Below the pieces are notes generated by a model. The model was not told the origin of the DNA, made no database searches, and saw only the letters and a program-made list of their open reading frames with translations. A program made the position numbers and the translations under genes. From positions 1,437,501 through 1,501,500 of the forward strand of contig JAOTON010001028.1 in the NCBI GenBank assembly GCA_034440635.1: a stretch of 64,000 bases of DNA. Direction: 5' to 3'. Within the stretch, counting starts at the first letter, position 1; each line of letters begins with the position of its first letter. Source of the DNA: Lepas anatifera (Eukaryota; Arthropoda; Thecostraca; Lepadidae). Shown here in pieces: positions 22,842 through 32,700 of this stretch.

Positions 22842-23411
22842 AGTACTAGGGTGCTGAACCATTTAATTTCAGGCCTTTTGTGGAATAACATGTATTTGTA
22901 TCGCGCTGCAAATACATCTGACAAGTATGTGCCTGCATTTTAAATCCCATCTACCGCTCTTATACGCACGCACATGCCACGCTGTCTTTCCTGGTATGTT
23001 ATACACCCCTTTCATCCCAATTTAACAAGGGGAGACTGCAAAGCCGGGCGGCCAATGGCGCCTGAGACATGAAATATTTAACAGTTTTGAGGCGATCTTT
23101 CCCGTTGTCGTAGATGCTTGGAATGTGGCTCATTGAAATCAGAATTGAACATATAATGAGAAAAAGGGGTTCGAGTCTGAAAAGGTAAAAACTTGTTTTT
23201 TAACGACCCTAATGCTGGACCACTCAAAAAATATTTTCGGCCGTAATGTTTTAACTTTACACAAGTAGATACCGCGACCGCATGTCAGGGATAGTCACGA
23301 TCAATACACAAAATTCAGAGCTGGAATCCTTCTTGAGAGGGAAATAGTTAAATATCAGCGAAAAACAACCAAACCAGTGGTACTTACCAATCAGCATACA
23401 ACTGACTGTAC

Positions 23412-23606
23412 CTGTTTGTTTTTGTCGAAGCGGATGTCGATTAGGCCTGCTCCGTCGGTGACGATGCGACCCTCCTCATCGCACAGGTCCGGGGTAACGC
23501 ACTCCTGATCGGCGCTGCACGTGATTTGGCGGGAGGGGGCGGTGGTGGGGGGAGAGGGACGTCTCGCGCAGCAGACACCCTCTCCACTCCCTGGGCGTCG
23601 GCAGAA
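23412..23606 (-). CDS. clip-knot exon A3 of the masquerade-like gene
   Basis: A 195-nt, phase 0-0 exon with acceptor ctctcgcag and donor CAG|GTACAG. The intact frame reads FCRRPGSGEGVCC, PSPPTTAPSRQITCSADQEC, VTPDLCDEEG, DGAGLIDIRFDKNKQ, with six cysteines at residues 2, 12, 13, 30, 36 and 42. The C-tract has six bases. It opens the third segmental unit. Its partner B3 would lie about 150 bp away, as in copies 1 and 2, but has been pushed 2 kb off by a hAT-like insertion (23763-25768). Confidence 0.88.
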
Positions 23607-24085
23607 CTGCGAGAGAAGTGATGAGGGTCAGGGTACGTTTCTACAGGGGAATGGAATCGAGAACGGGCCCGCACGAGACATTTGATAAATTGGAACATAA
23701 TCATATTGAAAGCATGCGCTACGCAGCATTCTTGCGTTCCACCAGTGACACACCATACATACTAGGGTGGAGTGAAACAAATCAAAATTATTTGGATCGT
23801 TCCTTAACATTGTTTTTCTATTGCGCTAGACCTTATGAAACCGAGAAATGAAAGATTTTTTAAAATCGGACCACGGGAACATGAACAATATCGAGCATTT
23901 ATGCATGGATGTTTGAGAAACTTTTGGCTTTGCAGTCTCCATTGGAAATCTTTGGTGCTAGCGTACGGTGGTTTAAGCGCTAGCTGTTAGAGCAGATCAC
24001 GTGCGGTTTGAAGCGGGGGATCACCCCAAACACATGTTGGATGTGGAATATAGATCCCAACTAGTGGATTGGTATATTTTGGTTT

Positions 24086-25446
24086 CAGTGGCGGATGTAA
24101 GGGGAGAGGGGGCATGGGTTCAAACCCGTTCCCCGAAATGTCTGAGTGCCTATAGTAAATGCATCGCTGGAGGCTTTCCGAGGTACTGACAGATTGACAG
24201 GGAATCCAGTACGATTACAAGACACTGCAATCAATCGACCGATTCTTGTTTCACGGTTAGGTTCATGTCATGCTTCGTATAAGATGTTGGCATCAGTTCA
24301 TGATATTTGATCCCCGCCTTAATGTACCCGTCGCGCCTCTCAAACCCTAGCACGGAACGTGACGCCACGGTCACTAGTTTAAAGGGAATGTGGCACCTTG
24401 GTTCCAGGAATTTAGTGTAATTAGGGGCATTTTTCCGGACATCATGAAAACGTCCTTGATTTCTGTGAATAAAATGTACAATGAGCTCTATATTTTGATT
24501 TTAAAATGCTCCTCTAGGGTGAAGAATAAACCTCTGCCTGCGGATGACGTCATGATATGGCAACTACATAATATCCAATAGGCTTCAAGGGCTTCAATGG
24601 GCTGATTACTCACCGTGACGTCAGCGCTATCGTCATACCAACAGCTGACAACTGTGGCCGCCTGACTGGGGTAGATTTTGGGTACATTTCAGTTTGTTAG
24701 CTTTTATCCGCGGAAACTTTGAGTTTCAAGACAAATTATATATTGAATACCTGGTTTTCCGGCATCCTTTGCAACTTAGCTATCTCAGTTAAAATAACGT
24801 TATAAAGGTACCACAAGTATAAAGGCACACAAGTAGCACCTTCCGTGTAGATACAGAAAAGAAAATACAGATGTCGATTTGCATTTCCGTCGACCTTCTG
24901 GTACGTTTTGCAAACTGTCTTGACGCAAGATCACTTAATATTGCCTCCCTTGTCTTTTCCCAGTGTTTGGCTGTCACAATCCGAACCAGCGAAAATGTTG
25001 GAGCGACTAATGCGTTGCGAGCGGTAACTTGCCGCGTCACCAAACTCTACCTTTCCCATCCCTCCAATTTGCGGATATTTCGCTAAGGTGTGCACTGAAC
25101 ATGAAAGCTGGGAGCACTTGGTGGCAACTTAAGCTGCCATATCTTCTGGTATAGTAGTCGTTGATCCGGTGGTATGCCATGGCAACTCATGCAAGCTTCC
25201 GGCAATTTAGCCTCAGGCAACTACAGTTGCCATTGGCACTCGCCTTAAAAGAGATTCGTCGGAGAGCCTCGCACATGTCTAATACACAACAGAAAAGTGG
25301 TAGATCCATGACCATATTGGGGGGGGGACTAGTGGCTCGGGCCGCCCCCGGCACTACCTCGGAAAGCCTCCAGCTATGCATCTACTATAGGCACTCAGAC
25401 ATTTCGGGGGGGAGTTGAGCCACCTACCCCCTTGCATCCGCCACTG
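24086..25446. mobile_element. nested TIR element (CAGTGGCGGATG ends) inside the hAT-like element
   Basis: Ends CAGTGGCGGATGTAAGGGG / CCCCTTGCATCCGCCACTG are inverted. They continue as paired arms of about 100 bp (CTGAGTGCCTATAGTA and complement). The flanks do not give a clear target duplication, so it may be part of the host element's own arms. Confidence 0.55.
24379..24824 (-). mobile_element. TTAA MITE, family G (AAGGGAATGTGGCACCTT ends)
   Basis: It begins TTAAAGGGAATGTGGCACC at 24379 and ends with a decayed complement near 24824. It matches 52578-53025 in reverse. It is the innermost layer of the nest at 23763-25768. Confidence 0.65.
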
Positions 25447-25776
25447 CAACTGAAATATACCTATCCACTAGCTGGGATCTATTTTCACCTCTTGCATGTG
25501 TTTAGGGTGATTTCCACGCTTCAAAACGCACGTTATCTGCTGTAAGAGCCAGCCCGTAAACCACCGTACGCTAGCACCAAGGATTTCCAACGGAGACTGC
25601 AACGCCAAAAAATTATTAAACATCCATGCATAAACGCTCGATATTGCTCATGTTCCCGTTGTCCGATTTCCAAAATTCTTTCATTTCTAAGTTTCATAAG
25701 GTCTAGCGCAGTATAAAAACAATGTTAAGGAACGATCCGTATAGTCTGAATTGTTTCACTCCACCCTAATACATAC

Positions 25777-25962
25777 CGTGGCTGAAGTGGTTCGAATGTC
25801 CAGCAGTCCTGCGCCATCCTCAATTATGAAGCCTTCGTCATCGCAGAGCTGGGGCTCCACGCAGTCCTCGATTCCTTCGAAACAGACAATCTCACTGCGG
25901 GATTGTTGTTCTTTCTCTGGGAGGCAGCACACGCCTCGAGAGCCCTCCCCTGTGAGACAGTA
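25777..25962 (-). CDS. clip-knot exon B3 of the masquerade-like gene
   Basis: A 186-nt, phase 0-0 exon with acceptor ggtttcag and donor GTATGTAT. Its 62 residues match B1 except the ending TTSAT in place of TTSDT. The eight intron bases after the exon are exactly the target duplication of the hAT-like element, so the donor was preserved by the duplication. Upstream of the acceptor the sequence (ctcggtttcag) is unlike that of B1 and B2, so homology stops at the exon edge. Confidence 0.87.
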
Positions 25963-26380
25963 CTGAAACCGAGGAAGGAAAGTGTCTCATCCACGTTCAA
26001 GGCGGGCGAAGTAAAATGGACGTGCCGATGTAGACAAGGAAACAAAATTATTACAATCAAGAATACTGCCGAAAGAAAAGTGAACCATTCTTTGTGAAGG
26101 TTAATAGGCATCGTAGCATAAGAAGGTTTTGACTCAAAGCAGAGAAATGCCCCTGCGGGCAAAAGCTTAGCGAATGCCCGTATTTAGGTATGTTGATGGA
26201 AAGGTTATGCAACTTCCCATGGAATAGCAAACCTGTTTTATTATTACTGCAAAGCTCTAACGTTCCTCTTTCTAAGGTCTAAGAGTTGAATCAGTTACCT
26301 TAGTATATACCAAAATAGGCAGAGGTACGCTTACAACAAATACGCTTCAATATTTGTTTTAAACGGAGTAAAAAGGATCA
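25963..26380. other. intron between B3 and A4, no feature
   Basis: No repeat or exon is recognised. The frames that run through the B3 exon into this stretch are extensions of the exon in other frames. Confidence 0.4.
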
Positions 26381-27232
26381 TTAACACGCGCATTGACGGG
26401 GGTCTGAGCCACCTTCGCATTGACGGGGGGGCGGGTATCCGTCCCCCTAAGATCTCGAGAACCACGGTAGGTGGCGAAAAACGGTAAACGGCGTTGGGCT
26501 GCCCATCCACTTCTCCATCGAAAATATTTGAACAATTTTTTTGTCAGGTCACATTTAAGGCCACGAGAGGTCAAAACATGCCCGTCATAAGGATAACATG
26601 TAAATTCAGTTTTTTCGGCCATTACATCTGAACAAGTAAAGATAGAGCAAAACGACTTGAACTATATGAATCCTCTTAGCAAGCCGAATCGAATGATATA
26701 TAATTTGACCTTGCTAGGTCAAATCAAGGATTTGGCCTGACCTGAGGTCAAGTCAGGGTCAAATTATATAAAATGCATATCATTAGAACCGCAAAGCTCA
26801 GGCGAGTCTAATGCAGCTAAAATAAATGCTCTATCACCATCCGTTACTGAGTTACTTCGTAAAAACCATTTTTTCCATGTATTTCCAATGGAGAGGTCAT
26901 GCCTCGTACCTGACCTTAGGTCATCGATATCAAAAATACCGGAACATATTTTAGAGAACTCGGTGGGGCCATTATGTGATATGAGTTTCAATCGGATACG
27001 TTCACCCTGCTCCGACTTATGCTATCTTAAACTTTTTTTGAGGTCGGGTCACTTGACCTGTACTGGTGACCTGACCTGAGATGACCTAACCTTAAAATTT
27101 TCACAGAAGTTGTAAAAATGATGAGGAAAAAGGTACACCAAGTACGGCGGCGCTACGCGCCGCCGTTTTTCTCCTAGCTCCGCAAAACCCGAGGGGGGGC
27201 GGGTACCCGCCCCCCGTCAACGCGCGTGTTAA
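26381..27232. mobile_element. TTAA-target MITE, family A, complete copy
   Basis: TTAA at 26381-26384 and 27229-27232 flank CACGCGCATTGACGGGG / CCCCGTCAACGCGCGTG. The inside is close to 10150-10971 and 50032-50877, including the GGCGGCGCTACGCGCCGCC hairpin at about 27145 followed by a T-run. The flanks differ from those of the copy at 10150, so it is an independent insertion. Confidence 0.87.
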
Positions 27233-27246
27233 AACGGTCATCTATG

Positions 27247-27561
27247 CAGTGGCGGATCTTGCCGGTAGGTTTAGGGGAATGCAAAGTCGATAAGCAAAAA
27301 ACAAAACATAAAACGTCACCGGGTCAAACGTGTGGCCACAAGATGCTTCTTATGCTATCCAAGGCCCAATTTTTACACCGAAGGTGACTGGTTCTGTTTA
27401 AATTTGAGAGTTGATACACCGAAAAAACCTTGCTTATAAACTAAAAAGGAGTCAGCGTAAAAAGGAGGTCGACAGCTTTGGGGGGGCAAACAATAGTTTT
27501 GCCCCGAGCTTTTCCGTTTAAGGGGGAGGCTTTTTTGCTCCCTTCCCTGGATTTGCCACTG
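27247..27561. mobile_element. short hAT-like MITE (CAGTGGCGGATC ends)
   Basis: Ends CAGTGGCGGATC and GGATTTGCCACTG are inverted. The flanking octamers CATCTATG and AATCTATA agree at 6 of 8 positions, consistent with a decayed 8-bp duplication. It begins 14 bp from the end of the TTAA element. Confidence 0.6.
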
Positions 27562-28493
27562 AATCTATAACTCAAATGGATTTCAGGGCTGCGTAGTTAT
27601 TTTCTCACTGCACTGGTACCTGACCCCTGAACTCTTCCGTTCCGAAAATACATAATTCCAAACATGCTGACATTCTTATGCAATTATCTTTGGAGGACCA
27701 GCCAGCAAAGTAGTGTGCATTTTCCACTTACATGAACAGTTCGACGCCTTCGCATGAGCTTGTCCGATTCTCATCGCATTTCAAAATTGCGTAAACAAAG
27801 ATTCTTCATCATATTATTGCATAACTGTATCCGCATTACTCATCCCTGCGCGCGATGCGGCTAAAAACGCTGTGCATCAGCTTGGGTGATCACAAGTGTG
27901 TGGACCACGTTTGGCGGCGATCGGACCATGTCACGTATCGTCCATTTCTTGATCGCCCTGCCCCGTAGTTGCGACATAACAGACTCATCTTGTGGCCTTT
28001 TTTGTTCTCGCGTACTAAAATCTCCCAGGCTGTGTCATAAGGGCACTTTTGGTTTTCTGTGGCACTGAACGGCAGTTGTTTCCAACAATAACGCCAAAAA
28101 GGGCGCGCGGAGCCTCAAGCGGCGCATGCCATGCAGATTAGTATATTGTCCTCTTCAGTCAATTTTTGACCGTTCATGACAAAATTTGTCATTTGAAGAA
28201 AAAATAATATTGTTTTGGATATTACATTGGTTTTTGGTTACTGTTCTAAAACGTTTTGATTGTACGTTTGATTGGACACTACAAGTCGTGAACGAAAAAA
28301 GTAACTAAAAAACATGCATGGCGAAAAAGCACTGATTTCCTGGAGTGTATGGACAACACCACCGTGTTCTCCGCAACATTTTGACCTAGAAAACATAAAA
28401 TTTGGAGATGGATAATCCCGCAAGTATTAATGTATTACCGGCGGCGGTGCCGTGCCTATTGATGGTTTGATATTCAATAGCTGAATACGGAAA
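27562..28493. other. intron, no recognisable feature
   Basis: The open frames (such as 27886-28068) are short and without domain signs. I see no repeat shared with other parts of the window. Confidence 0.4.
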
Positions 28494-28581
28494 ACGCCCG
28501 TGGGCCTAGATGCATAATGCATGGTAATCCACAACACACTGTGTATTACAATATTATGCACAATATATTAATTGCACTTAC

Positions 28582-28776
28582 AGCCTTATTTTTGTCGAAG
28601 CGGATGTCGATCAGCCCTGCTCCGTCGGTGACGATGCGGCCCTCCGAATCGCACAGGTCCGGGGTGACGCACTCCTGATCGGCGCTGCACGTGATTTGGC
28701 GGGAGGGGGCGGTGGTGGGGGGAGAGGGACGTCTCGCGCAGCAGATACCCTCACCTTTACTTGGAGTTCGACAGAA
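28582..28776 (-). CDS. clip-knot exon A4 of the masquerade-like gene
   Basis: A 195-nt, phase 0-0 exon with acceptor tatcccacag and donor GCT|GTAAGT. It reads FCRTPSKGEGICCARRPSPP, TTAPSRQITCSADQEC, VTPDLCDSEG, DGAGLIDIRFDKNKA. The C-tract has six bases. From the CC pair onward it is nearly identical to the other A exons, and the 88 bp after the donor (28494-28581) match 9269-9356 beside A1. The first 30 nt and the acceptor side differ, so the match breaks inside the exon. Cys 2/12/13 end a knot begun in B4, and Cys 30/36/42 begin the next. Confidence 0.87.
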
Positions 28777-29103
28777 CTGTGGGATAGAGAAAAACTGAAT
28801 CGTTGGAAGATAAAAGAACAGGTCCTGTAATGGAAAGCAGCAGGTAGTTCGAGGTCAAACGAGAAAAAAACTCAAACCTGTTGACAACCCAATGTCTAAC
28901 ACTGAAAGCTATCGCTTTTAACTTTTCAATACAGGCAATTACTAAAGCACAAATGATGTGAAAAATAGCACCTACATTGACATAAAGCAACCGAGCAATA
29001 ATATTCCTGAATTCGCAACGAGGCTTATTGAACATCACACATATGTGTAATTCTGCCACCTGTGGAAAGGCTTCCACAAACACTGCAAAACGGCACTGAC
29101 AAA

Positions 29104-29190
29104 GTGAGAACTGAGTCGCCCAGGAACCGAACCATTTACCTTTAATTTTCTAGGCTATCACTCTTCCAACTGAGGTATCAGTTCCAGCCT
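29104..29190 (-). other. tRNA-like sequence
   Basis: The minus strand reads GGAACTGATACCTCAGTTGG followed by AAGAGTG, an A-box-like block, and later ATGGTTCGGTTCC, a B-box-like block. The ends GAACTGA / TCAGTTC could pair as an acceptor stem. The middle does not fold as a normal anticodon arm. It is probably a tRNA-derived fragment, next to a Penelope-like remnant. Confidence 0.4.
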
Positions 29191-29198
29191 CACAGGGT

Positions 29199-29594
29199 AT
29201 GATAAGATTGCTTCACTGGTCAGAGAAAAATGTAACGATCTGTTCACCAGCGGGAAGTTTAGCTAAACATTTAGTTAAAAACAAACAGAGAATCAAGACT
29301 CGAAAGAACAACAATAGCGTCGTATACAAAGTTCCGTGTGGTGGCTGCAATACAAATTATATTGGGGAAACTTCTCAGGGAACTAAAACAAGGGTAGAGG
29401 ATCATTAAAGTGACCTGAGACATCACAGATCAACAAATGCAATAGTAAGTCACGTTGACAGAACAGGTCATCTCCTAAATTGGAACAAATTAGCCAAATC
29501 GTGTTCGGAAAAAGGAAAACAAGAAAGATTAGCAATAGAAGCGGCCTTCATAAGCACCACATCTACAATTAACGGGAATACGGGGACAATTTAA
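29199..29594 (+). pseudogene. Penelope-like element remnant, GIY-YIG region with one in-frame stop
   Basis: The frame reads SLAKHLVKNKQRIKTRKNNN, VVYKVPCGGCNTNYIGETSQ, RVEDH, then TAA at 29406-29408. It resumes in the same frame with SDLRHHRSTNAIVSHVDRTG, HLLNWNKLAK, ERLAIEAAFI and INGNTGTI before the real stop at 29592-29594. VYK.PC..C...YIGET, the H-rich centre, GH..NW and the ExAFI segment match the GIY-YIG domain of Penelope-like elements. Only a single nonsense change breaks it. The reverse transcriptase is missing upstream, so this is a 3' fragment in an intron. Confidence 0.72.
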
Positions 29595-30339
29595 CTATGT
29601 GATGCTGTGGCAAAACTAATAATTGAACAATGTGTTAGATACTAACGGTGTACATATTGTGAATTGTTTCCAACTGTATTGGAAACTGTTTTCCGACAAG
29701 AGGTTTTCATGAAGTGTTTGCATGCTCGGTATATCCCTAGTTTTGAAAAATCAAAATGATTCAAACGGTGGCGACAATATTTGCGATACAGTGTACCCAA
29801 GATTACTTTACTTACAAGGTTGATCCACGAGGAATACTTTGCCGCCAACGTGACGTCACACAATTTGGCACCAATATGGTAGCAGTAGCTGATGCATGAG
29901 CGGCGCGTTTAGTTCAACAATCGAAAACAACAAACAAAACTAAACTGACGGGGGGTAGACACTCGCGGCTGGGGAGGGATTGATTATTATTAGTATGTAT
30001 TCTTTTTTCATGCCAGGACGAGCTAGGACGTGGGCGGTCGCAAGATAACGGTTTCGCCAATGTTTCGTCTAACGTGAAGTGCTCGTTTAGACCGATTGAA
30101 GTTGCGTTAATTTTCTACAAACCAAACGGTCCCTGATGCTGCTAGAAAGTTTAACATGAATATATAGAATGCAAGAATAAATATGTCTGCGGCCACCACG
30201 TGCTAGTATTTGTATATTTCCATCGAGCGCATTATTATTTTTCAACACCACTTGGATCTTATAACTCCGGCTGCTTTGCTTCTATCCATTACTTTGGCTT
30301 TGCAGCATTGTTTTTGTGGCTATGTGATATGGCACCATT
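29595..30339. other. intron, no clear feature
   Basis: It contains a CRE-like TGACGTCA near 29851 in a segment resembling 31500-31550 (TTTG.CGCCA.CGTGACGTCA). No gene is supported; the two overlapping frames at 30200-30436 have no recognisable features. Confidence 0.35.
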
Positions 30340-31321
30340 ATGGTATCAAGGTATCGAAAAGTATTATTTGCCATGGGAGAATCCGAAAATATGGGGGTTA
30401 TCGGAAATCTGCAAGTGCATTAGAAAGCTGACGTGAATTCAGTAAGAAATCATTTTGGATTTTTAAGTGCTCAGGTCAATGGTTTGACCTCCAGAGGTCA
30501 AGGTAGGTCAAGATAGGCTATTTTCACTCAGATATTCCATGTTTAAGCAAACTGATCATAGCTCTTTGCCATTAGAGCAATTGAGATCTGGTTAATTAGA
30601 TTTGATAGGAAGATGCTAAGACTTTTCCGCCATGTGGAACGTAATGACCTCCCACCAGTGGTTTGACCTCCAGAGGTCCATCGTGACCTATTTTGACCTG
30701 AGGTCACAAAAGGTCGAAAGTGACCTTCCCGTAAATCAAATGAAGCCAGTGACGAGACATACACGATGATATTTAATTCGGCGCTCTAGCTTAATTACGT
30801 CAAAGTTACTGTCAAAATACTGTTTTTGACCCTGTTGAACTTTGATGACCTCTGAGAGGTCAAAGGGAACATATAGCCCCTGGAATCCGTGAAAGGATGT
30901 CCAAGAACACTTTTCTGAGCAAGCTGAGCATTTGCAATCGTTTTTGTGACTTTTAGATCATAAGATAGCTTTTCCCATCCTTTTTCAATGGGAGAGGTTA
31001 TCTCATGACTTGACCTCAGGTCACGAAATAAAAATCCCGGATATACATCTTGTAGGCCCTGAAGGGTTCATGAAGAGTAGGAAGTTACAAATTGATCGAC
31101 TCAGAAATGTAGCTCTTATAGAGCTTAAAAGTTGAAGGTTGGTTGACCTCGCCTGGTGACCTGACCTTGGGTGACCCGGTGTAAAAATTTCAGGGATGGT
31201 GTGAAATGATGGGGTGAGAGGTAGAGCTCTCAACCGTGGTGCTGCGTCTTGTTATTTTTCTGCTATCCCGAAGAAGCCTTAGGGGGCATGCCATCGATAG
31301 ACCCGGTGGGGCAAGGGTTAA
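30340..31321. mobile_element. TTAA-target MITE, family C, left end missing
   Basis: The right end is CCCGGTGGGGCAAGGGTTAA (TTAA 31318-31321). The inside has repeated GACCTCCAGAGGTCA-type palindromes and matches 47250-48277 and 55524-57548. A GTTTAAG at 30542-30548 is the unfilled equivalent of the site where family D inserted at 55728. The left terminus cannot be found. Confidence 0.65.
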
Positions 31322-31629
31322 GCGGCTTTGCAAAGCTAAATTTGAATGCCCTTATTTTTAAGAAAAATTATCAATATCGCCTTCAAATGGTCAATTTCGA
31401 AAACAAATTCGAAGTATAATTGTGGAGAAAGAATAATGTTTTCCTTCGACTCAAACTGTTCTGGTGGAGCCGGCTGCAATCGACGAATTTTAACATGGGA
31501 CCTATTGGGTGAAGGAAAACTTTGTCGCCAGCGTGACGTCACAGTAAAGGCGGCTCCTGATTCGTGGTTGGGGCTGCAGTGTACCAACTTGTTTCTTCCA
31601 TGCATTTAATGTGTATATTTTTATCTGAA

Positions 31630-31725
31630 TGCCGTGATCAAGGCGGAATAGCCGAAACATAGGCATGTTAATTTGTACTTTTGTTAAAGCTCAAACCTAA
31701 TACAAGAATCCCATTGTACGAACCT
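31630..31725. repeat. dispersed repeat shared with 41511-41606
   Basis: Both stretches carry GTGATCAAGG.GGA.TAGCCGAAAC.TAGGCATG, followed by T-rich DNA and AATCCCATTGTA. 'GCCGAAACGTAGGC'-type sequences occur in tails of Penelope-like and related elements, so this may belong with the remnant at 29199-29594. Confidence 0.45.
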
Positions 31726-31959
31726 GTTTCCCAGTTGTATGCCACGTTAAACCTTCTTTATTTGCGCTACAAATTAATACTAATACAATTGCAGTGTTTT
31801 TTTGCTAAGACAGGCTAGTATAATGATCCAAAGTGACACTTAACAATTTTGCTGTTTCTTGATACATTGAAATATATTTCAGATTTGAAAATAGTCATTC
31901 AAACAGCCTCAGTATACGAATTTACAACCACCAGTACCAAGACGACACGCCTGTTAGTT

Positions 31960-32700
31960 AGTTAAGGGCTTTTTATAAGGCGTTCTGTGCAAAGCACCTT
32001 TGGCCGCCTCTAAAGTGTGGGGGAGAATTTTCCGGGAGGGGTGTTTACTTTAATGTCGCAGAACAAAGGGACGAATCTTATTTCAAGGAATGGGTCGCGA
32101 AGTGTAGCAACACTTGGGAGGGAAGGGGATTGCTACGGCAGAGATGCCGAGCCTGGGGCACAGGTAGGATTTAAAAGGGTACGTGAAGAGGCTTGCCAGC
32201 GTAAAGATTAGTTTTTTTTTAATTTTCTTCCTTGTTATCGAATGACCGTTTGCTTACGTTACTCGAGTTCCTCCATTGAAAAATAATAATTTTGGGTGAT
32301 TAGAAACACCCGCAAGCACCATGACGTGATGCCGCGGGTCTTTATCCTGCAACCAGGAGGTGAGGTTACAGCACCCTCTCTGGCTGGGTAGCCACCGCAT
32401 AGAGGAAGAGAGAAGGGTAATAGAACAGATAGAGTGTTAGGGAGGGGTGTGAGTTGGTTAGTTGTTAGTCTTAGATGTGGTTAGTATAGTTAGTAGTCCT
32501 TATGCTAGGGTTAGTTGGTTAGCAAACATAAACGGATGGTTAGATAGGGTTAGTTGGTTAGTTGAACTTTTTGTTTTGTTCTGTTTTGTTTTTGTTTTTT
32601 TATGGTGGGAGTTGTTCTGAGTCTACCATACCTTAGGACCAGACAGTTAAAACCTAGTTTGAAGCACCTATTGTTTAGATTTGTCAGAGGGACGTTTATA
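31960..32700 (-). mobile_element. LINE 3' end, minus orientation
   Basis: Matches 48560-49235 and 60780-61505 in reverse: a GTGAGG/CCTCACCTCC block near 32360, strings of TTAGTTGGTTAG, and a terminus AACGCCTTATAAAAAGCCC near 31985. No coding part remains. Confidence 0.6.

Larger units (their letters stand above)
19490..23220. mobile_element. head-to-head inverted pair of a diverged transposon, interrupted by a TTAA MITE
   Basis: The left arm (about 19490-20600) matches the right arm (about 20990-21364 plus 22567-23220) in inverted orientation. The outer ends are TTCAGATTCGAACCC-like and lie next to sequences shared by the other segmental copies. The right arm is split by a 1.2-kb TTAA element at the sequence GGCTCCG|TTAA|GAAG, and the left arm has the unfilled GGCTCCGTTGAGAAG. 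Arms are roughly 80% alike by eye. A related open frame is found in each arm. Confidence 0.7.
15715..23411. repeat. tandem segmental duplication, copy 2
   Basis: 15715-19117 matches 9357-13612 (less the TTAA and AT insertions). 19118-19490 matches 15149-15540, and 23220-23411 matches 15540-15714. The interval 19490-23220 is an inverted-repeat block found only here. A third unit begins with exon A3 at 23412. Confidence 0.82.
23763..25768. mobile_element. hAT-like element with long inverted arms, 8-bp target duplication ATACATAC
   Basis: The terminal repeats TAGGGTGGAGTGAAAC / GTTTCACTCCACCCTA are flanked on both sides by ATACATAC (23755-23762 and 25769-25776). An 8-bp duplication and these ends fit the hAT superfamily. 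The arms pair over more than 300 bp (for example GCTAGCGTACGGTGG against its complement near 25566). Other elements are nested inside, and no transposase frame is seen. The duplicated 8 bp include the donor site of exon B3. Confidence 0.85.
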
